Assembly (NCBI GenBank): GCA_963823045.1
Contig: CAWGKA010000012.1
Location: 1 to 64,000 of the forward strand
Direction: 5' to 3'
From: JADLGL01 sp963823045
Lineage (GTDB): Bacteria > Pseudomonadota > Alphaproteobacteria > Rhizobiales > Kaistiaceae
Length of the DNA: 64,000 nucleotides
The stretch's first letter is position 1. Each line of letters begins with the position of its first letter. A program made the translations under genes and the position numbers. Shown here one piece after another: positions 9,267-18,993 of this stretch. The notes beneath the pieces are model-generated. The model had not been told where the DNA came from. It made no database searches and was given only the letters and a program-made list of their open reading frames with translations.

Positions 9267-10139
9267 ATGCGGGGCATTATCCTGGCCGGCGGCAAGGGGA
9301 CCCGCCTCTATCCGATCACGCTGACGACGTCGAAGCAGCTGCTGCCGGTCTACGACAAGCCGATGATCTACTATCCGCTCAGCACCCTGATGCTGGCGGG
9401 CATCCGCGATGTGCTGGTGATTTCGACGCCGGACGATATCGGCATCTATCAGCGGCTCCTCGGCGACGGCGGACGCTGGGGCATCAAGCTCAGCTATGCG
9501 ATCCAGGACGAACCGCGTGGCCTGGCGGAGGCCTATATCATCGGCTCCGATTTCGTCGCCGGCGAGCGGTCGGCTCTCATCCTCGGCGACAACATCTATT
9601 ACGGCCAGGGCCTCTCGACGGCGCTGCAGTCGGCCGCGTCACGGTCGGTCGGGGCCACTGTCTTCGCCTATACCGTCCATGATCCGGAGCGCTTCGGTGT
9701 CGTCGCCTTCGATGAAAGCGGCACAGCGATCTCGCTCGAGGAGAAGCCGAGAGAGCCGAAATCGACCTGGGCCGTCACCGGGCTCTATTTCTACGACGGT
9801 CGCGCGCCGGAGATTGCGGCGCAGCTGACGCCGTCGGCGCGGGGCGAACTCGAGATCACCGACCTCAACCGCTCCTACATGGAGCGTGGCGAACTTCACG
9901 TCGAGAAGCTCGGGCGCGGCATCGCCTGGCTTGACACCGGCACCCCGGAATCGCTCCTCGAAGCTTCGGAATTCGTCCGGGCGCTCGAAAAGCGGCAGCG
10001 CTATCGCATCGGCTGCCCGGAGGAAGTGGCCTTCCGCAAGGGTTTCATCGACCGCCACCAGCTTGACGCGCTGGGTGAGGAACTCGGCAATTCCGACTAT
10101 GGTGCGTATCTGAAGAGCATCGCCGAGGGCGAGCTCTAG
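9267..10139 (+). CDS. rfbA: Glucose-1-phosphate thymidylyltransferase
   Basis: A 290-residue enzyme that makes dTDP-glucose from dTTP and glucose-1-phosphate, the entry step of the rhamnose pathway. The N-terminal MRGIILAGGKGTRLYPIT is the nucleotidyltransferase signature. LILGDNIYYGQGL carries the metal-binding aspartate, and ITDLNRSYMERGELHVEKL is RmlA-specific. The start at 9267 follows the rfbD stop by one base and places the signature at residue 1. The frame is intact. It is the last of the four rml genes. Confidence 0.97.
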   Translation: MRGIILAGGKGTRLYPITLTTSKQLLPVYDKPMIYYPLSTLMLAGIRDVLVISTPDDIGIYQRLLGDGGRWGIKLSYAIQDEPRGLAEAYIIGSDFVAGERSALILGDNIYYGQGLSTALQSAASRSVGATVFAYTVHDPERFGVVAFDESGTAISLEEKPREPKSTWAVTGLYFYDGRAPEIAAQLTPSARGELEITDLNRSYMERGELHVEKLGRGIAWLDTGTPESLLEASEFVRALEKRQRYRIGCPEEVAFRKGFIDRHQLDALGEELGNSDYGAYLKSIAEGEL

Positions 10140-10174
10140 CCGGTTGTGATGTTCGTGAGGCTGAGGGCCCGGCA

Positions 10175-11322
10175 ATGATCTTTTCGCGGCGACCGACTCC
10201 GAAATCGTCGGACCGGCGTGCCTGGCTGCGCAGCTACAACTACTATCAGGCGCAGCTGATGGAAGGGCCGCTGGGTGACGAGGCAATGGCGCTGTGCCAG
10301 CCCTTGATCGACCGCGCCGGGGGATGGTCCTACCCGCCGCCGCGCCGCCAATCCGATACCGCCGGGCGCCGCCGGAATCGGACAAAGAAGAGAAGATCGG
10401 TCCAGCGCTCGACACCAACCCGCGCGAGGAGGAACAGACGCGGCTCGGAACGCCGGCCGGCATCTATCTGCGCAATCCGGTGGCATGGGAGGGCCGTGGT
10501 TTTCCCGACCCTGCGAGGTTGTCGGAAGAGCCGAAATATGTGCTGCGCTACTACGCCGCCGAGGCGCTGGAAGGCGAAGACGCGGACCTCTTCATTCCCG
10601 AAGTCGACGACGACCAGCGTTGGATGCCGAAGATCGGCAAGCACCGCTATGGCGTCGGCGCCCTGAAAGCCTACGACGTGCTGCGCGGCCTCCGCCAGGC
10701 GAGCATCCTCTCCTATCTGGAGGCTGCCGAGGGGCGGCCGCTCATCTGGCAGATCGGCGCCGATGCGGTGATTGGGCGGGCGCTGAAGACGAAGCTGCCC
10801 AACGCCACGATCCTGATGTCGTGCGAGCCTTGGGAGATGGTCGCGACCGTTGCCACTCTGCGGCACACAATGCCGGATAGCCGCCTATTGGTGACCGACG
10901 ATGCGGCGCGCCTCGCCGACGCTTGGGCGAGCGAGGATTTCATCCTTGTGCCGACTGCGCTCGTCGCAAGCGCCACAACGCCGCGCCTCGATTTGACGAT
11001 CGATGTCATGGGGCTGCAGCGGCTCGGCGCCGATACGATCGCCACCTTGCTCGGCCGGGCGTACGAACTAGGGAGTCTTTTCTATTTCTCTTACGCGCTG
11101 CGGGGCGAATCGCTGGAATGGCCCGTCATTGATCCACTGCCCTATGGCGAGCACTATTACTGGATGCACGACATGCCCGTTCAACCAGCAATAGACTGGA
11201 TGATGGCAGGACTGATGGACGTCGGATTGGTAGGCGGGGGCTTCGCGCGGCGCCCGGAATTGATCAAGCAGTGGCGCGTGGAGCTGAGGTTCGCCATGGG
11301 CTGGCGGAGGATCAAGATATGA
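10175..11322 (+). CDS. Sugar O-methyltransferase-like protein, divergent (frameshifted)
   Basis: A protein of about 380 residues with a frame change near 10350. I assign it tentatively by internal comparison. Its core (LIWQIGADAVIGRALKTKLP, then LTIDVMGLQRLGADTIATLL, then LFYFSY) lines up with the core of the NanM-type methyltransferase at 22040-23265 (WLEIGAGWGGFGYTAKTKFP, LAINMVSFQEMTTGQVAGYL, RLYSLN). The SAM-binding glycine motif is weakened here (IGADAVIG instead of IGAGWGGFG), so catalysis is uncertain. It sits 35 bases after rfbA, and its stop overlaps the ATG of the next gene. A role in methylating or end-capping the glycan is inferred from position. It could instead be a non-enzymatic relative. 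Confidence 0.5.
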
Positions 11323-12350
11323 CGACGCCGGCGGCACGGGCCGTTTTCGGCCTTCCGGCCTACAACCACGCCAGCCGGTCTGCCGGAAGCGCTGGAATCG
11401 ATGCTGCTGCAGACCGATCCGCGGCCTGCGCATCATCATCTCCGATGACGGTTCGACCGACGAGACGCCGGACATCGTTGCCGAATATGCCAAGAACGAC
11501 GAGCGCATCGTCTATTCGCCGACGCCGGAGCGGCTCGGCTATATCGGCAATGCCCGCCGCTGCTTCAAGCTGGCGCGCACGATGTTCCCGGAGGCCGAGT
11601 TCTTCGCCTGGGCGAGCGACCACGACATCTGGCATCCGCTGTTCCTGGAGCGGCTGATGCAGGCGTTCGACGCCAATCCGGGCGCCGTCGTGGCCTGCCC
11701 GCGTTCGTTCCGCATGGAGGCCGACGGGCTGATCGCCAAGAGCCTCGTCGTCGACCTCAACACGACGGGGATCAAATCGGAGCGCAAACGCTTCGTGCGC
11801 ACGTTCCACGACATCTCCGCCGGCAACATGATCTACGGTCTTTTCCGCGCCGACGCGCTGGAAAAGGCCGGAATCATGCGCTGGCAGTTGTTGCCGGACC
11901 GGCTGCTTCTGTGCGAGTTGGCGCTCTATGGCGGTATGGTCGAGGTCAAGGAACATCTGTGGTTCCGCCGCTATCGCGGCATCGCGTCGATCGAAAGACA
12001 GCGCGCCTCGTCGTTTTTCGACCACCGCCGCGTTACGTCCGCTGGCCGTGGTGGCTGGCGCATGGGGTTACGCTTTGGCGCGACTATGGCGGCGGCCGGA
12101 TCGCCGACAGCCCGCTGACGAAAGGCGCAAGGGAAGCGGCCTCGGCGTGCGCTATGCCTGGATGGGGTTGTCGCTCGACACGCGTCGCTGGTGGTTGCGG
12201 CGGGAAAGGCGGTTGGTGCGGCCGATCCGGCGCAAGATCATCCGCGGGATACGCTGGTCGGCGGGTGTGGTCGCTTCGCTTCCGGGCCGGCCGCATCGTT
12301 TGTTGCGGCCGATCTATGCACGGTTTGGCCCTCGACATTTGAGGGATTAG
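11319..12350 (+). CDS. Family 2 glycosyltransferase (frameshifted)
   Basis: A GT-A-fold inverting glycosyltransferase of about 343 residues. The start VFGLPAYNHA, the nucleotide-binding IIISDDGSTDETPDIVAEYA and FAWASDHDIWHPLFLERL (the DxD-equivalent acidic patch) are all visible. RLGYIGNARRCFKLA lies between them. Frame changes occur near 11380, 12035 and 12130; joining the pieces gives a basic C-terminal tail ending at 12350. If the shift near 12035 were real the protein would end at 12118. The ATG at 11319 overlaps the previous stop. Donor and acceptor cannot be told from the sequence. It probably adds one sugar of the exported polysaccharide. Confidence 0.8.
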
Positions 12351-12438
12351 AAGGGAAGTCTTCCGGGGCCTCAGATTGCGCCCGAGGTGGGCAGGAATCG
12401 CGGGGCATTCACTTGTCTGAGCTGGGTGAGATAGCCTG

Positions 12439-14045
12439 ATGCGTATCGTCTTCTTCATGCGGAATGTCGGCTATCTCCGCAATTTCGAATGGGTCATCAG
12501 GCGGATGGCCGAGAATGGCCATTCCATCCGCCTTCTTTTCGATCATGAGAAGAAGGCGGACGACCGTATGCAGCAGAGTTCCGACAAGGTGGCGCAGGAG
12601 CATCTCGAGGTGCTCAAGGCCGATCATCCGAAGATCGGCGATCGCCTCCTCAACGGCGCCTACACCAAGCCGCGGTCGATCCTGTCGATCGCCGCCCGCC
12701 GCATCCGGCTGATGCAGGACTATATCCGCTATCTCGATCCGGAATTCGTCAACGCGCACATGCTGCGCGAAAGGGCGGCGCTGTTCCTGCGACCCGAGGG
12801 TCCGCCGCGTGGTCGATGCCATCGGCCGGCAGCGTTGGAGCCGGGCGATGATGGTCGAGTTCCTGGCGACGCTCGACGGCCTCATCCCGCCGCGCGCGGA
12901 CGTCAAGGACCTCCTTAAGCGCAAGGTGAAGCCGGATCTGGTGATGGTGACGCCGCTGTTCGGCCATGGCTCGTCGCAGGCCGACTATTTCAAGGCGGCC
13001 GACGCTGCTCGGCATCCGCTCCTGCCTGCCGGTGGCGAGCTGGGACAACCTGACCAGCAAGGGCCTGATGCATGCCAAGCCCGGACCGCGTGCTCGTGTG
13101 GAACGAGGCGCAGAAGCAAGAGGCGAATCGAGCTGCAGCATATGCCGAAGGACAGGATCGTCGTCACCGGCGCGCATACCTACGATCACTGGTTCACCTG
13201 GAAGCCGTCGACGACGCGCGACGCATTCATCGACCATGTCGGCCTCGATCCGGCGCAGCCCTATATGCTCTTTCTCGGCTCGTCGCTGCTTCATCGCGCC
13301 GGACGAGCCGCCCGTCGTGCTGCACTGGGCGAAGGCGCTGCGCGAATTCGGGCGATCCGCTGCTGAAGAGAAGTCGGCATCCTGATCCGGCCGCATCCGC
13401 AGAACGCGGGCCGTGGACGGAAGTCGACGTCTCGCGACCTCGGCAATGCCGTGGTCCATCCGCGCGTCGGCTCCAATCCGGTCAGCCGCGACGCGAAGGC
13501 GGAATATTTCGACTCCATGTATCACTGCGGCTGGTCGTCGGCGTCAACACCAGCGGCATGATCGAGGCCGGCATCCTCGGCAAGCCGGTCCATACGGTGC
13601 TGTTCGAGGAGATCGCCGGCACGCAGGAAGGCACGCTGCATTTCCACCATCTCAGCGACGACAGTCGGGCGGCCTCCTGCGCGTTGCTCGCGACCTGGAG
13701 GAGCATGTCGAAGCTGCTCGGCCGCGCTCGCCGACCCGACCGAGGACGCGCGCCGCAGCAAGGCCTTCGTCGAGCATTTCGTCCGGCCGACGGAGCTCGA
13801 TGCCGACAGCACGGTCGAATGCCTTCGTCGACTGCCGTCGAAGCTCAGCTGCGCGGGCCGGCTCCGAGACGCAACGGTGGCGAACGGCGCCGCTGGTGTG
13901 GCGTCGCCCTGGCGCGCTGCTGCTCCTCGCCTGCTGCTATCTGCGGTGGTCACGCTGCCAGGAGATACAGCGAGCGCGCCGCTCTCCGGCGCCGGCGCAA
14001 GCGGCTGTCGCCAGACTCACCGCAGCGAAGGCGCCGACGGAATGA
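12439..14045 (+). CDS. GT-B-like glycosyltransferase, paralog 1 of 4 (heavily frameshifted)
   Basis: This is the first of four related proteins in the locus (others at 14042-15500, 18972-20507 and 20504-22040). It opens with MRIVFFMRNVGYLRNFEWVI. The family motifs follow across several frames: QDYIRYLDPEF, PDLVMVTPL, PVASWDNLTSKG, DRVLVWNEAQKQEA, DRIVVTGAHTYDHWF, RPHPQN, VGVNTSGMIEAGILGKPV and GTQEGTLHFHHL. That pattern suggests a GT-B or epimerase-like fold similar to CDP-glycerol transferases, but I cannot name the family. At least eight single-base shifts interrupt it. The intact paralog at 18972-20507 (511 aa) shows that the expected protein is continuous. The stop at 14045 overlaps the next start. 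The function is inferred only from the neighbourhood. Confidence 0.65.
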
Positions 14046-15500
14046 AGAGTCATCTTCCTCCTCAACTATCCCGGCTACACGCGCTATTTCGATGTCGTGT
14101 TCTGCGCGCATTCTTCGAGCGCGGCCATCAGGTGCACGTCGCTTTCGAGGCACGACGGCAGATCGAGGGCCTCGAGGCGCTCGCCAAGCCGCATCCCGAA
14201 TCTCACCGTCGATGACGTGGACTTTCCGAGGCGGCGCGCAAGCGGCCGACTTGCGCGCGAAGCAGCTGCGCGGCACGACCGACTACATCCGCTATCTCGA
14301 CCCGCTCTACAAGGACTCGCCCTATCTGCGGCAGCGGACGGAAGGCGCGCTGCCTGCCGGCTTCCGCTTCCTGGCGAAGATGCCCACCCCTGCCGAGCCC
14401 GATGGTCAAGCTGATGCGGCGCGGCGCTGGTCAGGTCGAGAAGCGGCGCTGCCCAGCGCCGCCGATGTCGAGGATTATCTGCCGAGATCGAGCCCGACCT
14501 GCTCCTCGTCTCGCCGCTGGTCAATGTCCGCTCCTGGGAGACGGATGCGGTCAAGTCGGCGAAGGCGCTCGGCATTCCGACCGGCGTGTGCGTCGCCAGT
14601 TGGGACCATCTGACGACCAAGGGCCTGATCCGCGTCAAGCCGGACAAGGTCTTCGTCTGGAACCCGATCCAGAAGCAGGAAGCATGGAGCTGCACGACAT
14701 TCCGGCCGACAGATCGTCGTCACCGGGGCGCAGCCCTTCGACAAATGGTTCGACCGCAAGCCGAGCCTGACGCGCGAAGCGTTCTGCCAAGGTCGGTCTG
14801 CCCGCCGGCACGGCCCTATCGTGCTGTTCGTCGGCTCGACCAATTCGATCAGCAAGCCGGAGCCCGAGGTCGACTTCGTCCGGCGCTGGCTGGCCACGCT
14901 GCGCGCGAGCGGCGGACCGCTGACAGCGATATCGGCGTGCTGGTGCGGCCGCACCCCTTCAATTGCGAGCACTGTGGAAGACACCGAACTCGGAGGACCC
15001 GCTCGCCGTGGTCTATCCCGCGGCGGCGCCAATCCGGTGAACGAGAACGACCGGTCGGACTATTTCCATTCGCTCTATCATCGCCGAAGCCGTGCGTCGG
15101 CATCAACACCAGCGCCATGGTCGAAGCGACGATCCTCGGACGGCCGGTGTTGACGCATGCTCGACGCGAGTTCGGCGACCGCAGGAGGGAACGCTGCACT
15201 TCCAGTATCTGCTGCCGGAAAATAGCGGCTTCCTGGAGGTCGGGCGCACGCTGGATGAGCACGTCGCACAGCTGGAGAAGGTGATTGCCGATCCCGCTCC
15301 CTATCAGCGCCGTGTGGCAGAATTCGTCGATCGTTTCGTCAGGCCGCTGGGACGCGATCAGAATGCGACCGAGAAGCTGGTGACGGAACTGGAGGCTCTT
15401 GGAGACGCGGCGCACAACCGCAACGGCCGTGCCGATTGCCGACCCAGCGCGCCGGCGGGACGAGACCTCGCAGAAAGTCGCCCGTGCCGCGGACGGCTAA
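14042..15500 (+). CDS. GT-B-like glycosyltransferase, paralog 2 of 4 (heavily frameshifted)
   Basis: Second member of the local family, about 485 residues once frames are joined. Recognisable pieces in order: FLLNYPGYTRYFDVV, TTDYIRYLDPLYKDSPYL, PDLLLVSPLVNVRSWETDAV, CVASWDHLTTKGLIRVKPDK, VFVWNPIQKQEA, IVVTGAQPFDKWFDRKPSL, VLFVGSTNSISKPEPE, VRPHPFNCEH, VGINTSAMVEATILGRPVLT and EGTLHFQYLLPENSGFLEVG. Shifts are frequent between 14050 and 15190. The end is uncertain: joining into the frame that contains the TAA at 15498-15500 gives a short tail like the other paralogs, whereas the uncorrected frame runs to 15637. The start overlaps the stop of paralog 1, so the two are coupled. A tandem duplication within the operon is the simplest origin. 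Confidence 0.62.
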
Positions 15501-15627
15501 GGCGGAGAAGCGATCCGATGCCGATGATTGGATTGGGAGGGGCACCGCGCACCGCACCCTGCCTTGCGCCGAAGCAACTGCGCCGTCTGGGGGCAATCGG
15601 CCAATTGGCTCTGAGAATTCCGCCACC

Positions 15628-16875
15628 ATGTTTGTGATCCGAGCCCAGGGCCTGACGCGCGGCCCGCTGAGCCAGCTACCGAAGCCGAAGTCGGGCGGAC
15701 CGGCCGTGCGCCATATTCGCGAGGCGCTGATGGCGATCATCCGCGGCGGCAAACAGCCGTCCACGGGCGCCGCGGCGGGCGGTGGCCGCCGCCCGCCCTC
15801 GGATGTCTTCACGGACCTCTCCTTCGAGATCGAGGAGGGGACGATCGTTGCGTTTCCGGGCCAGGATCTGCGCGCGATCGAATCGCTGATGCGGATCCTC
15901 GCCGGCTCGCTGGCGCCAAGCGCGGGCCATGTGGAAATTCGCGGGAAGATCAGCGGGCTGCTGTCGGTCGGTGAGAATCTCGAATTCCGAGGCGACCGGG
16001 CGCGAAGCGATACTGCGCGAGCGGTCATTTCTGCGCTTCACCGGAGAAGCCAGCGACGAGGACGAGGCGTTCATCGCCGAAGTGCTCGAGTTCGCCGGCA
16101 TGAAGGATTTCGAAGACGTGCTCGTCCGCCGCTACTCGACGGGGATGGCGCTTCGTCTCGGTTTGTCGATGGTGCTGGTGGCGCGCCCCTCGATCATCGT
16201 TCTCGGTGACATCATGGGGGTCGGCGATCTCGATTTTCACGAGCGATGCAAGGCGCGCATTCGGCAAATGGCCGACGAGGGGACAACCTTCCTGCTCAGC
16301 GGCCCCGCCTTCGGCGTCAAGGATCTCGCCGATCGCCTGATCTATATCGAACGAGCCGAGATTGTCCGCGATATCAATGCCGGTGAGGAGATACAGGAAG
16401 ACGACGGCAGCCCCGTGATCCACAACTGGCATGTCGTCGCCAACCGGATGGCGAGTACCGCGGTCAGCCTGGCCAATGTGACAGTGCATCCGCCGACGAT
16501 GCGGCGACGGTCGACGGAGCTACGGATGCGCTGGCGCATCAAGACCGGGCCGGCGCAGATCTGGCCGGCGGTCGATGTCATTCGCGACAAATCCATGGTG
16601 TTCCGCTCGATCGCGCCGGAACCGATCAAGGTTGAGCAGCCAAGCTGGGTGACAACGAGTGTCTATGTGCCGCCGGCATTCCTTGGCGGCCACCCCGTAT
16701 CAAGTTCGAAATCCTCTGCGATGCGCAGTACAATGGCAGGAAGCGGCGGATGCGCTTGCCTGGAGCGGTGGAATTGATGCCGACCAAAGTGGTATCGTCG
16801 GCGAGGGGACTTGCGGTTCCGTTCCTGCAACCGGACCTTGAATGGACGATCGAGCCGGCGGGACAGGTGACGTGA
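15628..16875 (+). CDS. Degenerate Wzt-like ABC ATPase, no Walker A lysine (frameshifted)
   Basis: An ATP-binding-cassette protein of about 415 residues in the polysaccharide-exporter (Wzt/KpsT) class, with a C-terminal extension. Its nucleotide site is ruined: where the partner at 16872 reads GRNGAGKST this one reads GQDLRAIES, the Walker B region is IIVLGDIMGVGD with the key Asp replaced by Gly, and the switch histidine is lost (LLSGPAFG for LFVSHDLR). The ABC signature survives (RRYSTGMALRLG). These residues lie in continuous frame, so the losses are not caused by the shifts near 16000 and 16695. The C-terminal half is beta-rich and may bind glycan as in Wzt. Its stop overlaps the start of the second ATPase. 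It probably pairs with that protein as the non-hydrolysing half. Confidence 0.75.
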
Positions 16876-18148
16876 ACGAACCGGAAGCGAGAATCTCCAT
16901 CAGCAAGCTCAGCAAGGTCTACGACCTGCAGAAGCGGCGAAGGGGGCGGACCGGCGTCAGCTCGCGAGAGGTCTCGGCCTTGTGGACGCTGGTGCGCACG
17001 CTGTTGCGGCGCGGTATCAAGGAACACAGGCGCTTCTACGCCCTGCGCAACATCAATTTCGAGGTCCGCTCCGGCGAGATCATGGGGATCATCGGCCGCA
17101 ACGGCGCCGGCAAGAGCACGATGCTGAAGGTGCTGGCGCGGGTCATCGATCCGACCTCGGGGTCAATCCGCATCGATGGACGAATCGCCTCGCTGCTCGA
17201 ACTTGGCGCAGGGTTCAGCGGCGACCTCACGGTGGCGGAGAATATTGCCCTTCACGTCGCATTGTCGGGCGGCAAGGCGGACCCGGAACTGGAGGAGCGT
17301 ATCCTGGAGCTCGCCGAACTCACCGAGATATCGCAACTCCGACCTTGACGATTGTCCCGGCGGCGCTGCTGCGCGGCTCTCCTTTGCCACGCTGATCAAC
17401 CTCAATTCGGAAATCGTCCTCGCCGACGAAATGCTTGCCGTCGGCAATGCGCGCTTCAAGGAAATGGTGCTGCAACGCATTTCGCAGGTCCGTGACGACG
17501 GTGGCTGCGTCCTGTTCGTCTCGCATGATCTGCGGGCCATTGCCGAGATTTGCGATCGCGCGATCTGGCTAGACCGCGGGCGAATCCGCCTTATCGGTAC
17601 GGCTGAAGAAGCGATCCGTGCCTATGAGGCAGACCTGCACGCCAAGACGTCGGCACTCGATGTGACGTCGGGCGATGTCGGGAAGATCATCGACCTGCGC
17701 CTCGCCGATGCGACCGGTAACCAGGTAGGCTCGGTGCAGATCGACCAGCCGAACTACATCGAGTGCGTGTTTCAACATCTGCGATCCGACGTTCCCCTCG
17801 GCCTGACAATCGAACTGCTGCATGGTCGCCAGCAGCTGATCTTCTCGAAGACCGAGACATTGACGGCAACCAAAGAGGGGCCGCGGGCTTTTCTCAGCCG
17901 GCTCAAGATTCCGGGGCAGTTCCTCAACAGCGGGCAGTATCAGGCCCGTGCGCAGTTGCATTGGATGGACGGCAAGGTCTCGCATAAAGGGGGTAATGTG
18001 CGAACGCCGTTCAATGCCGTGGACAGCGACTCGCAGAACGCGGCATTGGGACGGTTGGGACGTCAGACGCGCCGGCGTGGTTGCACCGAAGCTGCGCTGG
18101 CGGATCAACGTCGTTGCTGATGAAGCGGAGCCGGCGCCACAGACATGA
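16872..18148 (+). CDS. Wzt-like polysaccharide ABC exporter ATPase (frameshifted)
   Basis: A protein of about 425 residues that powers polysaccharide export with the permease at 18145. Walker A is intact (GIIGRNGAGKSTMLKVLA), as are the Q-loop area LLELGAGF, Walker B (IVLADEMLAVGN) and the switch histidine (LFVSHDLRAIAE). The signature is abnormal: DDCPGGAAARLSFA occupies the place of the usual YSSGM-xxRL, so the key Ser is Pro. A C-terminal domain of about 170 residues resembles the carbohydrate-binding tail of Wzt. Shifts sit near 17340 and 18040; the first is just before the signature, so that motif deserves resequencing. The start was taken as the GTG at 16872, which overlaps the previous stop. 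An ATG at 16842 is the alternative. The stop overlaps the permease ATG. Confidence 0.82.
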
Positions 18149-18993
18149 GCCAAGAAATCCAAATCATCGAGGCGAGATCGGCGACGCTGCGCGGGCGGAT
18201 CAAGGCGGCATGGCAATACCGCCACTACTATCCGATCCTGCTGCGCGAGATCACCATGCGCCGGTTCCGCAATACCGTTCTCGGCTTCTGGTGGCTGATC
18301 TTGAGGCCGCTGATCCCGACCATCATCGCCATTACGACGTTTACCTATTTCGTCCAGGTCGATACCGGGGACGTGCCCTACGGCATCTTCTTCTTAGCCG
18401 GATTCATTCCCTGGAATCTGCTGCAGAGTTCCGCCCATTTCATGTCGCGTACCCTGATGTGGACGCGCGGTCTGATGAAGAAGATGTACCTGCCGAAGAT
18501 GCTGGTGCCGGCGGCATCCATCGGGCCGCCGATGATCGAACTGGGCATCGCTATCGCATCCCTTATCGTGCTGACAGTGGTCTATGCGTTTTCGGCCCAC
18601 AAATCCTTCATCGTGTTCCATTGGGGCCTGTTGCTGTTCCCGCTCTGCCTTGCCTTGGCATTCACGCTTGCCGTTTCGATCGGCATGGTGATCTCGGTCG
18701 TCGCGCTTCTCATGCGCGACATCATCTTCTCCGTGAACTACGTGATGCAGATGCTGATGTTCGTGACGCCGGTCATCTATCCGGTGTCGAGCCTGCCGCC
18801 GAACGCGCAGTGGATGTTCATCGTCTTCAACCCGATGTCGGGCGTGATCGAAACGTCGCGCTGGGCGATTACCGCGTCGGGCACGTTCGAACCGCTCTGG
18901 TTCCTGGTCAGCATCGTCGAGATATCGCTGATCGCCCTGCTGTGCCTGACGTTCTTTGCCCGCGCCGAATCCTACCTGTCTGACATCGTCTGA
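18145..18993 (+). CDS. ABC-2 type polysaccharide export permease
   Basis: An integral membrane protein of 282 residues, the usual Wzm/KpsM length, with an intact frame. A cytoplasmic amphipathic start (WQYRHYYPILLREITMRRF) is followed by about six hydrophobic segments, for example LILRPLIPTIIAITTFTYFV and LLLFPLCLALAFTLAVSIGM. VTPVIYPVSSLP is the conserved ABC-2 loop. The ATG overlaps the stop of the second ATPase, so permease and both ATPases form one translational unit. It likely exports the lipid-linked glycan made by this locus. Its last 22 bases overlap the end of a convergent glycosyltransferase gene. Confidence 0.92.
   Translation: MSQEIQIIEARSATLRGRIKAAWQYRHYYPILLREITMRRFRNTVLGFWWLILRPLIPTIIAITTFTYFVQVDTGDVPYGIFFLAGFIPWNLLQSSAHFMSRTLMWTRGLMKKMYLPKMLVPAASIGPPMIELGIAIASLIVLTVVYAFSAHKSFIVFHWGLLLFPLCLALAFTLAVSIGMVISVVALLMRDIIFSVNYVMQMLMFVTPVIYPVSSLPPNAQWMFIVFNPMSGVIETSRWAITASGTFEPLWFLVSIVEISLIALLCLTFFARAESYLSDIV

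Noticed and set aside
15628..16875. Walker A loss as a frameshift artefact
   Set aside because: The frame is continuous from well before to well after the motif, flanking residues align with the partner ATPase, and the other two frames do not contain a GKS/T either.
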